This document shows positions 7,196 to 14,647 of a DNA stretch of 17,400 bases, piece after piece. This DNA is from an uncultured Gammaproteobacteria bacterium (GTDB lineage: Bacteria; Pseudomonadota; Gammaproteobacteria; Pseudomonadales; UBA5518): NCBI GenBank assembly GCA_903921135.1, contig CAIXOY010000430.1, forward strand, positions 1 through 17,400. Direction: 5' to 3'. Below the pieces are notes generated by a model. It was not told where the DNA came from. It made no database searches and saw only the letters and a list, made by a program, of their open reading frames with translations. Position numbers and translations under genes: made by a program. Numbering within the stretch: position 1 is the first letter of the stretch; each line of letters begins with the position of its first letter.

Positions 7196-8356
7196 ATGCA
7201 CGATGCCAGCGATCAGAAAACGCAAACCGCCATCCCGGCGACGATCCGGGAGGCCAATCTGCATGATCTCGATGTGCTCGTCCGGCTCGAGGAACAGTCC
7301 TTCCAGAGCGACCGCATCAGTCGGCGCAGTTTCCGCCGTTTCCTGCACGGTGCGAACGATCACCTTCTCGTCGCGGAAGACACCGGCGGCGTTCTTGGCT
7401 ACATCCTGCTGCTGCGCAGACAGGGCACGCGGCTCGCCCGGATCTACTCCCTCTGCGTAGACGCCGCTGCCCGCGGCCGAGGTCTCGCCGAGCAACTGAT
7501 CCGTGCCGGCGAGGACGAGGTGCTGACCGCGGGCTCTGTCTACGTGCGACTCGAAGTGCGCCGCGACAACGACACGGCGATCCGGCTCTACCGACGCCTC
7601 GGCTACCGCGTGTTCGAATCCATCCCGGACTACTACGAGGACGGGCAGGAAGCTCTGCGACTGGAGCGGCGCATCCGCTTCCACACGGGTACCAGCACCG
7701 GTTTCTTCGTCCCGTATTACAACCAGACCACGCCCTTCACCTGCGGGCCCGCGTCGCTGCTGATGGCCATGGGCGCGCTCGGCAACAGCAGCGCCGACCA
7801 GCGCGAGGAATTGCGCATCTGGCGCGAGGCCACGACCGTCTACATGACGTCCGGGCACGGTGGCTGCGGACCGCACGGACTTGCACTGGCGGCGCACAGG
7901 CGCGGCTTCGGCGTGGAGATGTTCCTGAACGATGACGGGGTGCTGTTCCTTGACGGTGTACGGGACGAGAGCAAGAAGCAGGTCTTGGGCGTGGTCCACG
8001 AGGACTATCGCGAACAGGTGGTAAGTGCGGGCATTCCCGTGCACCACAAACCGCTCACGGTCCAGGCGATGGCGCGGGGACTTTCAGAGCACAAGGTGCC
8101 CGTGGTGCTCATCAGTTCCTGGCAGCTCACCCGTGAGAAAGCGCCGCACTGGGTGGTGGTGGCGGCGATGGACGAGGACTTCGTCTACATCCACGATCCG
8201 GAGATCAAATGGGACCGGGAAGAGAGCGTGACGGACCGCCAGAACCTGCCCATTGATCGCGCGGCATTCGCCCGGATGGCCCGCTTCGGCCAGTGGGCGA
8301 CACGTGCGGCCTTGCTGGTCAGCGCCCCCGCACGGGGGCGCCGACGCAAGGACTGA
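7196..8356 (+). CDS. GNAT acetyltransferase fused to a C39-type cysteine peptidase
   Basis: 386 residues, two domains. Residues about 16-160 are a GNAT N-acetyltransferase (RimI-like), with acetyl-CoA motif A at 88-99 (VDAAARGRGLAE) and the later motif RLYRRLGY. Residues about 170-375 are a C39/papain-like peptidase: oxyanion-hole Q177, catalytic C183 in FTCGPASLLMAM, H318 in KAPHWVVV and D334 in YIHDPE, so the Cys-His-Asp set is intact. There is no signal peptide or membrane segment, so it should act in the cytoplasm, unlike the C39 domains of bacteriocin exporters. This fusion is a recurrent partner of RLAN ATP-grasp ligases, here encoded divergently 116 bases away. A joint role in building, acetylating and cleaving a peptide or amide is inferred; no substrate can be read from the sequence. 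It ends 9 bases from the convergent slyD gene. Confidence 0.92.
   Translation: MHDASDQKTQTAIPATIREANLHDLDVLVRLEEQSFQSDRISRRSFRRFLHGANDHLLVAEDTGGVLGYILLLRRQGTRLARIYSLCVDAAARGRGLAEQLIRAGEDEVLTAGSVYVRLEVRRDNDTAIRLYRRLGYRVFESIPDYYEDGQEALRLERRIRFHTGTSTGFFVPYYNQTTPFTCGPASLLMAMGALGNSSADQREELRIWREATTVYMTSGHGGCGPHGLALAAHRRGFGVEMFLNDDGVLFLDGVRDESKKQVLGVVHEDYREQVVSAGIPVHHKPLTVQAMARGLSEHKVPVVLISSWQLTREKAPHWVVVAAMDEDFVYIHDPEIKWDREESVTDRQNLPIDRAAFARMARFGQWATRAALLVSAPARGRRRKD
8322..8341. other. GC-only hairpin at the 3' end of the GNAT-C39 gene
   Basis: Perfect 9-base arms GCGCCCCCG and CGGGGGCGC around a 2-base centre, inside the last codons of the GNAT-C39 gene and just before convergent slyD ends. It could halt transcription from either side or protect 3' ends, but no T-run follows on either strand. 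It may also be a by-product of Ala/Arg-rich coding. Confidence 0.3.
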
Positions 8357-8365
8357 ACGCCACAC

Positions 8366-8848
8366 TCAGTGGTGGTGTCCGCCCTCGCCGTGCACGTGGC
8401 CGTGAGAGATTTCCTCTTCGGTGGCCTCGCGTACCTCAACCACCTCGATATGGAAACCCAGAGACTGGCCCGCGAGCGGGTGGTTGGCATCGACGTCCGC
8501 ATTGAACTTGCCTACCTTCAGCACACGCACCTGGCGCATGCCGTGGTTGGTCTGTACGCCTGCGATCATCCCGGGCTCGAGCTTGCCGGCGTACACGAGG
8601 TTCTTCAGCGGAATGCGCATTACTGCGGTTTCGTCGCGTTCACCGTAGGCGTCCTCTGCAGAGAGCTGCGCCGAGAAGCTGTCACCGGGGCCGCGGCCTT
8701 CGAGCTGGGCTTCGAGCGCGGGCAGGATGGTGCCATGGCCATGCAGGTAGGTGACGGGCTCGCTGTCGTGCGAATTCTCGATCTCGACGCCGTCCTCCCC
8801 GCTAAGACGGTAATGGAAACGCACGACGCTGTCGCGGACGATACTCAT
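8366..8848 (-). CDS. slyD: SlyD-type FKBP peptidyl-prolyl isomerase
   Basis: 160 residues. A cytoplasmic FKBP prolyl isomerase and chaperone, in SlyD also a nickel donor. The sequence shows the SlyD arrangement: an FKBP first half with YLHGHGTILPALEAQLEG at about 34-51, an inserted chaperone flap at about 68-125 beginning DAYGERDE, and the FKBP return with LAGQSLGFHIEVVEVREAT. It ends in a short tail, SHGHVHGEGGHHH, rich in histidine. Compared with the 196-residue E. coli protein, the tail is much shorter and has none of the cysteine pairs, so metal binding is probably reduced to histidine sites. The ATG at 8848 matches the E. coli start. The gene follows rlmM by 71 bases and has its own candidate promoter. 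Confidence 0.93.
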   Translation of the reverse strand: MSIVRDSVVRFHYRLSGEDGVEIENSHDSEPVTYLHGHGTILPALEAQLEGRGPGDSFSAQLSAEDAYGERDETAVMRIPLKNLVYAGKLEPGMIAGVQTNHGMRQVRVLKVGKFNADVDANHPLAGQSLGFHIEVVEVREATEEEISHGHVHGEGGHHH

Positions 8849-8879
8849 GTCAGGGGTCTCGGCAGATGCGGGGGCGCGC

Positions 8880-8909
8880 AGTATCCCCGAGCCGATGGCG
8901 CAGGTGCAA
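8880..8909 (-). promoter_or_regulatory. Candidate sigma70-type promoter for slyD
   Basis: In the 71-base gap after rlmM, TTGCAC (8909-8904) and GATACT (8885-8880) are spaced by 18 bases, facing slyD. The predicted start near 8873 gives a leader of about 25 bases. The hexamers match the consensus moderately, so slyD may be transcribed separately from the rlmM operon. Confidence 0.5.
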
Positions 8910-8919
8910 CGCGGTGGCG

Positions 8920-9942
8920 TCAGCCGCCCCGCTCACGCTCGGCGAAGACCGTGATTTCCTCGCGGTCGTGATAGAGCTGTCGGGCCTCCAGCCGCAGGCC
9001 CGGCACCTTGCGCAATCGCGCGAGAAGACGCTCGACCTCGAGGTAGCGCTGCTTCATCGGCAGCTTGAGGTTGAAGATCGTCCGTCGGCACCAACCCTGC
9101 GAGAGCCAACGGTGCACGAGTTCTGCCGTACGTGCGGGCTTGTCGACCACGTCGCAGACCATCCAGTCGACGGGCCGCGCCGGACGGAACGTGAAGGCAT
9201 CCGCGCTGAGATGCCGCACGGCTCCCGCATCTTCTGCCGCCTGCGCCAGCTTTCCGTGATCCACCGCCGTGACCCGCAATCCCCGACGTGCCAGCACCCA
9301 CGTCCAGCCGCCGGGCGCGGCACCCAGATCCACTGCGCTCATGCCGGAACCCAGCGCTGCGCGCATGTCCTCGCCCAGGAACCAGATCAGTGCCTCCTCG
9401 AGTTTCGCCGCGGAGCGGCTGGGCGCACCGGCAAGGCGCAAACGCGGAACGCCCATCGACCAGAGGGCACCGTCACTCGCGTCTGATACACCGATGAACC
9501 CCGAGGCGCCGTCCAGGAACATCATGTGGAGACGGCGGGAGCTTGCCACCGACAGCAGTCCCGCTGCGCGCAGGCCACCCTCCATTCGCCCCTGAAGTCG
9601 CTGGCAGAGCCGTGCGAGAGAACGTCCCTCCGTGCTGTCGGCGTGTTGCAGCCAGAGCCCGGAGACCGGGCCGAAGGCGGCAGCGCGCGCCAGCAGAGGG
9701 CCGACCCGATCCGATGGATCCGCGATGCTGAAACGCTGCCCCAGAAACCGGTCGCGCGCGAACACGAGCGAGCGGAACGGGCGTTGCGCGAGACGTGCAG
9801 CAGCATCGCCTTCGACGCAGATCCAGCCAGTGCCACTAGCCGGCGCTGCGGTACCGCTCCCCGCCTCCGCCACGCATTCGGCCTCGAACCCCGGCCGGCA
9901 AAGCAGCAGCAAGGACTCGTCCGGCGCGCGGTCAGCCCCCAC
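8920..9942 (-). CDS. rlmM: 23S rRNA (cytidine-2498-2'-O)-methyltransferase RlmM
   Basis: About 340 residues, similar to E. coli RlmM (about 366). It transfers a methyl group from SAM to the 2'-OH of C2498 of 23S rRNA. The N-terminal region begins with LLLLCRPGFEAE, matching the E. coli start, and carries a THUMP-like RNA-binding part. The C-terminal Rossmann methyltransferase shows VDLGAAPGGWTW at about 204-215, WMVCDVVDKPA with D264, FNLKLPMK with K293, and YHDREEITV near the end. With K180 in the SRSAAKLEEA segment these supply a K-D-K-E type catalytic set. The reading frame is open further upstream, but homology starts near residue 12, so I chose GTG at 9942, which overlaps the preceding gene by 11 bases and has no clear Shine-Dalgarno; a TTG closer to the homology is possible. 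Translation is probably coupled. Confidence 0.93.
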   Translation of the reverse strand: MGADRAPDESLLLLCRPGFEAECVAEAGSGTAAPASGTGWICVEGDAAARLAQRPFRSLVFARDRFLGQRFSIADPSDRVGPLLARAAAFGPVSGLWLQHADSTEGRSLARLCQRLQGRMEGGLRAAGLLSVASSRRLHMMFLDGASGFIGVSDASDGALWSMGVPRLRLAGAPSRSAAKLEEALIWFLGEDMRAALGSGMSAVDLGAAPGGWTWVLARRGLRVTAVDHGKLAQAAEDAGAVRHLSADAFTFRPARPVDWMVCDVVDKPARTAELVHRWLSQGWCRRTIFNLKLPMKQRYLEVERLLARLRKVPGLRLEARQLYHDREEITVFAERERGG

Positions 9943-10462
9943 GCGGGAACAACCGGAAGTACCCGTAGGACGGGTCAGCCGCGCCCGCCTCGCCAAGCAC
10001 GGCACCATGCGAGCGCGCGACGGCAGGATCGAAACCGCTCGGCTTGCGCTCGCTCCAGTCGAGCACGATCTTGCGCCGCATGAACTGCCAGCCCGTACCG
10101 GAGCGGACGTAATGATCGAGGTAACGGCCACCGACCAGGAAATCCACCAGCCCCTGCTCCGTGTCCATCAGGTGATAGGCGAGCACGCCCACCTCGCCCT
10201 CGGCGCGGTCGCCATCCAGCGCCACCAACAGGTTCGTGACCTGATGGGACGTGACGCGGTTCACCGCCATGATCTGCGGCAACTGGTCGATGAACTCGCT
10301 GGCCGGCCCGTTGAAGTACGGCGTGTGGTCATCGATGGCATCCGGGTGGTAGAGCGTCCGCAGCCAGGCGAAATCGCGGCGATCCACCGCCCGGCAATAC
10401 GCATGCACGAGCTCGCGAATCGCCTCGCGGTCCAGCAACTCCTGCAGGGGGTCGCGGCTCAT
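9932..10462 (-). CDS. NTF2/SnoaL-fold protein, function unknown
   Basis: 176 residues of the SnoaL-like, nuclear transport factor 2 superfamily, a small cone-shaped fold used by dehydratases, isomerases and ligand-binding proteins. Recognisable parts are the first helices (DREAIRELVHAYCRAVDRRD), YHPDAIDDHTPYFNG with D44, D45 and H46 lining the usual pocket, the conserved SHQVTN at 72-77, and the late strands RYLDHYVRSGTGWQFMRRK. Such proteins are frequent in bacteria that degrade steroids or aromatics, but the neighbours here (a mechanosensitive channel and an rRNA methyltransferase) give no pathway. The ATG overlaps the channel gene's stop (ATGA), and the stop overlaps the chosen rlmM start, so all three appear translationally coupled. 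The C-terminal ~30 residues look disordered. The substrate is unknown. Confidence 0.85.
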   Translation of the reverse strand: MSRDPLQELLDREAIRELVHAYCRAVDRRDFAWLRTLYHPDAIDDHTPYFNGPASEFIDQLPQIMAVNRVTSHQVTNLLVALDGDRAEGEVGVLAYHLMDTEQGLVDFLVGGRYLDHYVRSGTGWQFMRRKIVLDWSERKPSGFDPAVARSHGAVLGEAGAADPSYGYFRLFPRGG

Positions 10463-13400
10463 GCCGCACCACCCGCAAGTCGCGCACCGGCCACGGGATC
10501 CACCGAGCGCAGATGCAGGTCCATCTGCGGATAGGAAATCTCGATACCCCGTTGGCGGAAGACCTCGGTGATCCGCATATGCAAATCACTCTGGACCTGG
10601 AAGCGCAGGCTGATGTCCTCGACATGGCCGAAGCAGCGGAAGTTGAGCGAACTGGCCCCGAACTCGCGGAACACCACGTTGGGCGGAGGATCCTTCAGCA
10701 CGCGCGGGTCCGCGGCGATCAGTTCGAGCAGGATCTCGCGCACTACGCGCGGATCAGAGGCATAGGACACACCGACGTCAAAACTCATGCGCACCACAGA
10801 GGAGGACAGTGTCCAGTTGATCAGCCGCTCCGTCACGAACATCTTGTTGGGGACGATGATCTCGCGGTTGTCGAAGTCGGTGATGGTGGTGGCGCGCATG
10901 CGGATGCGCTGGATGGTGCCGCTGTATTCGCCCAGCGTGATCACGTCACCGATACGCACCGGCCGCTCGAAGAGCATGATCAGGCCCGCGAAGAAATTCG
11001 CGAAAATCTCCTGCAGGCCGAAGCCCAGCCCCACCGAGAGGCCAGCGGCCATCCACTGGAGCTTGCCCCAGCCGAAGCCAAGCATCTGCAGGCTGAGGAA
11101 CAGGCCCACCGCCACCGCCGTGTAGGAAATCACGGTCTGGATGGCGAACAGCACGCCCTTTCGCATCACGAAGCTGTACAGGAGTATCCCCAGCAACGCA
11201 GGCAGGCCGCGCGCGAGGATCAGGGACGCGCCAAAGAGCAGCAGCGCACCCAGCAGATCGAACAGGGTGACGCTGCCGAGCACAGTCTTGCCTTCGACGG
11301 CGCTCTCGAACTGCCAGAGATCGACGCTGTCCAGGATCGTGAGCGCCGTGAAGAACTGCGACCACAGCGACATCAGCGCCGCTGCCGTGAGCCCGAGCGC
11401 GAAGACCTGCAGCAAGGCAATCGCGCTGGCGTTCATCTTCTCGAGATCCACTTGTGCCGGGGCATCCACCGCTGCCGCCTCCCCACGCGCCTCCTGCTCA
11501 CGCGCCATGGCTGTGCGTTGCCCCGCGATGGTGAGACCCAGAAGCCCTGTGTCGATGACCAGCTTGGCGAGCACGAGGATGACGATGGTGGCCAGCACGC
11601 GACTCTGGAGCGCTGCCGCCGTGAAGTGGTAGCCCTGTACATCCAGCAGCAAAGCCACCGGCTGCACCGCCAACAGCAGCAGCACCAGTGCACGCCCGGC
11701 CCGCCCCGCCAGCACGAAGCGCCGCGCATAGAACGCGCCGCCGAACATCCCGCTGCCAGCCCGCACCAGCACCACCGAGAACAGCAGGAACGCCACGCTG
11801 AAGATCACCGAGACAACGCGCTGCACCAGCGCACCCGAAGCGCTGTCCGCGAGGTGCTGCAACACGAGGAACACGAATCCGAGCGGCAGAAGCACCTGCA
11901 ATCCGAACCGCATCCAGCGGCCAACGCTCAGCACCCGCGCCGTCTTCCAGCGCAGGTGCTGTCGCGCGAAACCGTTTTCGTGGAAGAGTCCGAGCAGGAA
12001 GAGATAACCACCCGCCAGCGGTGCAAGTTGCGTGGCAGCACCGCCAAGCGCGGAGGCAAGGGGGTTCGCCGCATACGCGGCCGAGAGCAGGTTGCCAACC
12101 CAGACGAGCACGAGCGGCACCGGCAGGGACAGGAGCAGATGCAGGCCGAGCGCCTGCAGCGCCATGTGGAACCGGTAGTCTTTCCAGCCGACGGCGCGCT
12201 GGCCAATGCCAGCGAGGCGACGACGCATACGCCCCCCGTTGCGCCAGAGCAGCAGGAGTGCGATCGCACCGAGTGCGCTGCCCAGTGGCGGCCCGGGGAA
12301 TGCGACCACCGTTTCGCGCCAGAGCAATCGCCAGTCCTGCGCCGCCACCAGCGCGAGCAGCGCTCCGGGGAATGCAAGGACATCGGGAAGCCTGAGCGGT
12401 GTGTGGGATTTCATCCAGATGAGATTGCGATCGAGGAGCTGCCGGAAACTCTCTGCCAGCGAGGCCTGCTCCTGATAAACCGCATCGAGCTCGATGATAT
12501 GCCCCGTCAGCTTGACGTAGATGTCACCCAACGCATCAAGCAGCGCGTCACGGTCATCGAGCAACTGGTCGGCCTGTTCCATGACGGTCTCGAACTCGCG
12601 CACCTTGCCCGCATGGGCTGCGGACACCACCGCCTGGAGCTGCTCACGGCGCGCACTCGACTGCTCCCGCAATTGTTCGATACGGAATTCCCGCAGCCGC
12701 GTCTCCGACAGCATGACCGCGAGCGCTGCCAGTTCCCGGTCGGGTTTCTGGAAATCGTCCAGCCCCATGTACTGCTCCACCAGCACTGGCCCCAGCGCAT
12801 CGCTCAATGCAGCGATCTCGAGCTGTTGGCGCGTGGCGCTCAGGGAAGAGCGCAGGTCCTCGAGAGCACGCTGGGCGCGGGCCACATTCGCGCTGCCGGA
12901 TTCGAAGCGCGTGACTACTTCGACGTACTCGTCGCCGAGAGCCTTCACCTCGGTAGCGAGGGCGCGCACTTCAGGCAGGTCACTGTCTAGAGCCGAGGCG
13001 CGTACCGCCGTGCGCTCGCGCAGGCGAGAGGCCTCGGCAATCCGTCGCAGCTGCTCCTGTCCCGCGATGTCGGCGAGGTCGCGCTCGGCAAGCTCGCGCT
13101 GCAGCGACACCAGCTTGAGTTCGGCTTTTCGGGCATCGAGGCGGGCCGGCAGCGTGCGGACCTCCGTCTCGAGTTTCTGCCGCTGCGATGCGCGGTAATC
13201 CTGATGCGCCAACCACTCATCCATCCGTGCACGCGTGAGCTCGGCGTTCTCGCCGGGCCTCGGCACCGGCGCGCCGTCACGGCGAGAAGAGACATCGCCC
13301 AGTGATTTCAGCTCCTGCCGTGCGGCATCCACACGGGTCTGCATCGTTGCGGTGCTGTTGCCGAGGGAAATCTCTTCCGTGCGCAGTGCCGCGACGCGGG

Positions 13401-13794
13401 CCTCGATTCCGTCCAGGCGGCGCTCGAGGCGCTCGACGGACATGTCACGGGAAATCGACAGCCGGCGGGCCGTGCGCTGCAGATCCTGCAATTCGGCGGT
13501 GAAACGCGCAGAGCGCTGTGGGGCATCTGCCTGTAGCCTCTCGAAGCGGGCGAGCTCGAGGCGATTGTCAGCCGCCGCGCGCAGGTTCTGCACCGCGGAG
13601 GTGTAGAGCTCCTTCAGCCGCTGCCCCTGCAGATCCTCGGCCGGGGCATTGCGGACGCTCTCGAGCGCCTTCTCCATGGCCTCCAGTGGAGGAACAGCCA
13701 TGCCGGCATCCTCCGAGGCAACGGCGGGAGGCACGGCGACACAGATCGCCGCCAGCGCCAGCAACAGGACAATCGCGGGATGTCGCAGTACCAT
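10459..13794 (-). CDS. Large MscS-family mechanosensitive channel (MscK/MscM type)
   Basis: 1111 residues, the size of E. coli MscK and MscM. It opens when membrane tension rises and releases solutes during osmotic downshock. A signal peptide (MVLRHPAIVLLLALAAICVA, cleaved near residue 26) leads to a large periplasmic region to about 470, rich in Glu, Arg and Gln and strongly coiled-coil. About eleven membrane segments follow. The pore helix and MscS core are near 905-1000: GLSVGLGFGLQEIFANFFAG, then RPVRIGDVITLG, then RATTITDFDNREIIVPN, then ERLINWTL, followed by the cytoplasmic alpha/beta vestibule. Core wording (TDFD, PNK-FVTERLINW) is closer to MscK than to MscM, but I leave the symbol open. 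I chose the ATG at 13794 because it starts the signal peptide; a longer frame to 13914 would run into ubiX. The gene leads a three-gene operon. Confidence 0.93.
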   Translation of the reverse strand: MVLRHPAIVLLLALAAICVAVPPAVASEDAGMAVPPLEAMEKALESVRNAPAEDLQGQRLKELYTSAVQNLRAAADNRLELARFERLQADAPQRSARFTAELQDLQRTARRLSISRDMSVERLERRLDGIEARVAALRTEEISLGNSTATMQTRVDAARQELKSLGDVSSRRDGAPVPRPGENAELTRARMDEWLAHQDYRASQRQKLETEVRTLPARLDARKAELKLVSLQRELAERDLADIAGQEQLRRIAEASRLRERTAVRASALDSDLPEVRALATEVKALGDEYVEVVTRFESGSANVARAQRALEDLRSSLSATRQQLEIAALSDALGPVLVEQYMGLDDFQKPDRELAALAVMLSETRLREFRIEQLREQSSARREQLQAVVSAAHAGKVREFETVMEQADQLLDDRDALLDALGDIYVKLTGHIIELDAVYQEQASLAESFRQLLDRNLIWMKSHTPLRLPDVLAFPGALLALVAAQDWRLLWRETVVAFPGPPLGSALGAIALLLLWRNGGRMRRRLAGIGQRAVGWKDYRFHMALQALGLHLLLSLPVPLVLVWVGNLLSAAYAANPLASALGGAATQLAPLAGGYLFLLGLFHENGFARQHLRWKTARVLSVGRWMRFGLQVLLPLGFVFLVLQHLADSASGALVQRVVSVIFSVAFLLFSVVLVRAGSGMFGGAFYARRFVLAGRAGRALVLLLLAVQPVALLLDVQGYHFTAAALQSRVLATIVILVLAKLVIDTGLLGLTIAGQRTAMAREQEARGEAAAVDAPAQVDLEKMNASAIALLQVFALGLTAAALMSLWSQFFTALTILDSVDLWQFESAVEGKTVLGSVTLFDLLGALLLFGASLILARGLPALLGILLYSFVMRKGVLFAIQTVISYTAVAVGLFLSLQMLGFGWGKLQWMAAGLSVGLGFGLQEIFANFFAGLIMLFERPVRIGDVITLGEYSGTIQRIRMRATTITDFDNREIIVPNKMFVTERLINWTLSSSVVRMSFDVGVSYASDPRVVREILLELIAADPRVLKDPPPNVVFREFGASSLNFRCFGHVEDISLRFQVQSDLHMRITEVFRQRGIEISYPQMDLHLRSVDPVAGARLAGGAA

Positions 13795-13826
13795 CTCGAA
13801 GCACCGGTCAGTACAGGTCGGTGCTG

Positions 13827-13832
13827 AGTCTA
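13827..13832 (-). promoter_or_regulatory. Candidate -10 box for the mechanosensitive channel operon
   Basis: TAGACT on the minus strand, placing transcription start near 13820 with a leader of about 26 bases. No good -35 lies 16-18 bases upstream, so the call is tentative. The 103-base region 13795-13897 must also hold the ubiX promoter, for which I see no clear pair of boxes. Confidence 0.35.
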
Positions 13833-13897
13833 CTACGTACCGCAACAGGGCCCGTGCCCTGCCCCGTTTCCCCGCGGGACAACTACCGGAGCGAGCC

Positions 13898-14467
13898 ATG
13901 CCGCGCAGGATCATCGTCGGAATCAGTGGCTCCAGCGGCGTGATCTACGGCGTGCGCTTGCTGGAACAACTGCGCGCCCTGGGCTCGCATGAGGTGCACC
14001 TCGTGGTGAGCGAGACGGCGGATCGCACGCTCGCCATAGAGACCGACCGGCGCGCCGAGGACCTGCGCACGCTCTGCGACGTCTGGCACCGCAACGACAA
14101 CCTCGCCGCCTCCATCGCCAGCGGCTCCTTCCAGACCGAGGGCATGATCATCGCGCCCTGCAGCATCAAGACCCTCTCGGGCGTTGCCAACTGCTACGCC
14201 GACACCCTGATGGTCCGCGCGGCGGATGTGTGTCTCAAGGAGCGCAGGCGTCTGGTGCTGATGGTCCGGGAAACGCCGCTTCACAAGGGTCACCTCGAAC
14301 TCATGATGCGCGCCACTGACTACGGCGCGCAGATACTCCCGCCGGTGCCCGCGTTCTATGCCGGCCCCATCAGCGTCGACGATCTGGTCGACCAGACGGT
14401 GGGGCGTGCGCTCGACTGCCTGGGCATCGAGCACTCGCTGCTGAAGCGTTGGGGTGAGGCCAACTGA
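13898..14467 (+). CDS. ubiX: Flavin prenyltransferase UbiX
   Basis: 189 residues, exactly the E. coli UbiX length. It joins dimethylallyl phosphate to FMN to make prenylated FMN, the cofactor of UbiD-type decarboxylases, needed for ubiquinone synthesis and sometimes aromatic acid decarboxylation. Seen directly: the FMN-binding start VGISGSSGVIYGVRLLEQL; APCSIKTLSG near 86-95; the catalytic and phosphate-binding set K114, R124 and E125 in the KERRRLVLMVRETPLH segment; and Y154 in PPVPAFY. The frame is open upstream, but ATG 13898 has GGAG 6 bases before it and matches the family start exactly. No ubiD gene is adjacent, so whether its product serves ubiquinone or another decarboxylase cannot be told here. 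It is divergent from the channel operon. Confidence 0.96.
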   Translation: MPRRIIVGISGSSGVIYGVRLLEQLRALGSHEVHLVVSETADRTLAIETDRRAEDLRTLCDVWHRNDNLAASIASGSFQTEGMIIAPCSIKTLSGVANCYADTLMVRAADVCLKERRRLVLMVRETPLHKGHLELMMRATDYGAQILPPVPAFYAGPISVDDLVDQTVGRALDCLGIEHSLLKRWGEAN

Positions 14468-14513
14468 TCTGCGGGGACGGTGCAGGCCGTAAGCACCCAA
14501 GCAGCTTCCGGCG

Positions 14514-14550
14514 ATAGCCGTCTTCTATTGAACGAATAGAAGATTACTGT
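14514..14550 (+). promoter_or_regulatory. Four-box OxyR binding site upstream of the rubrerythrin operon
   Basis: Four boxes occur in the exact OxyR spacing: ATAG (14514-14517), 7 bases, CTAT (14525-14528), 7 bases, ATAG (14536-14539), 7 bases, CTGT (14547-14550). This matches 15 of 16 positions of the known ATAG-N7-CTAT-N7-ATAG-N7-CTAT consensus for oxidised OxyR. The central part is also a perfect 9-base inverted repeat (TCTTCTATT and AATAGAAGA, 5-base centre, 14521-14543). The site ends where the -35 box begins, the usual activating position. An oxyR gene lies at the end of the same operon. Binding is inferred from the match and context. Confidence 0.85.
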
Positions 14551-14577
14551 TGTAACTTATCGTTCGGCCGGTATGCT
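14550..14577 (+). promoter_or_regulatory. Sigma70-type promoter of the rubrerythrin operon
   Basis: TTGTAA (14550-14555) and TATGCT (14572-14577) are spaced by 16 bases, each matching 4 of 6 consensus positions. The predicted start near 14583-14584 gives a leader of about 64 bases, C-rich and with only a small ACCCC/GGGGT hairpin. The imperfect -35 directly beside the OxyR boxes fits an activator-dependent promoter. Confidence 0.65.
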
Positions 14578-14647
14578 GTCCCACGCTCGATCACCCCTCG
14601 GGGTTTCTGGCGCAACACCCAACCACCCCCTTCACTGGAGGCATGAC

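Noticed and set aside
5835..7460. 541-codon open frame on the plus strand
   Set aside because: Antisense to the RLAN ATP-grasp gene and then out of frame with the GNAT-C39 gene; no domain seen.
9943..10131. N-terminal extension of RlmM
   Set aside because: The frame is open, but it overlaps the NTF2-fold gene and has no similarity to RlmM, whose homology begins just after the GTG at 9942.
10513..12990. 825-codon open frame on the plus strand, rich in His, Gln and Arg
   Set aside because: Antisense to the MscS-family channel. The skewed composition is what a reversed Leu/Ala-rich membrane protein gives.
13795..13914. Longer N-terminus of the mechanosensitive channel
   Set aside because: It would cross the divergent intergenic region into ubiX and bury the clear signal peptide that begins at 13794.
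14521..14543. 9-base inverted repeat as an intrinsic terminator of ubiX
   Set aside because: It is AT-rich, has no T-run after it, and forms the centre of a four-box OxyR site in exact spacing, which explains it better.
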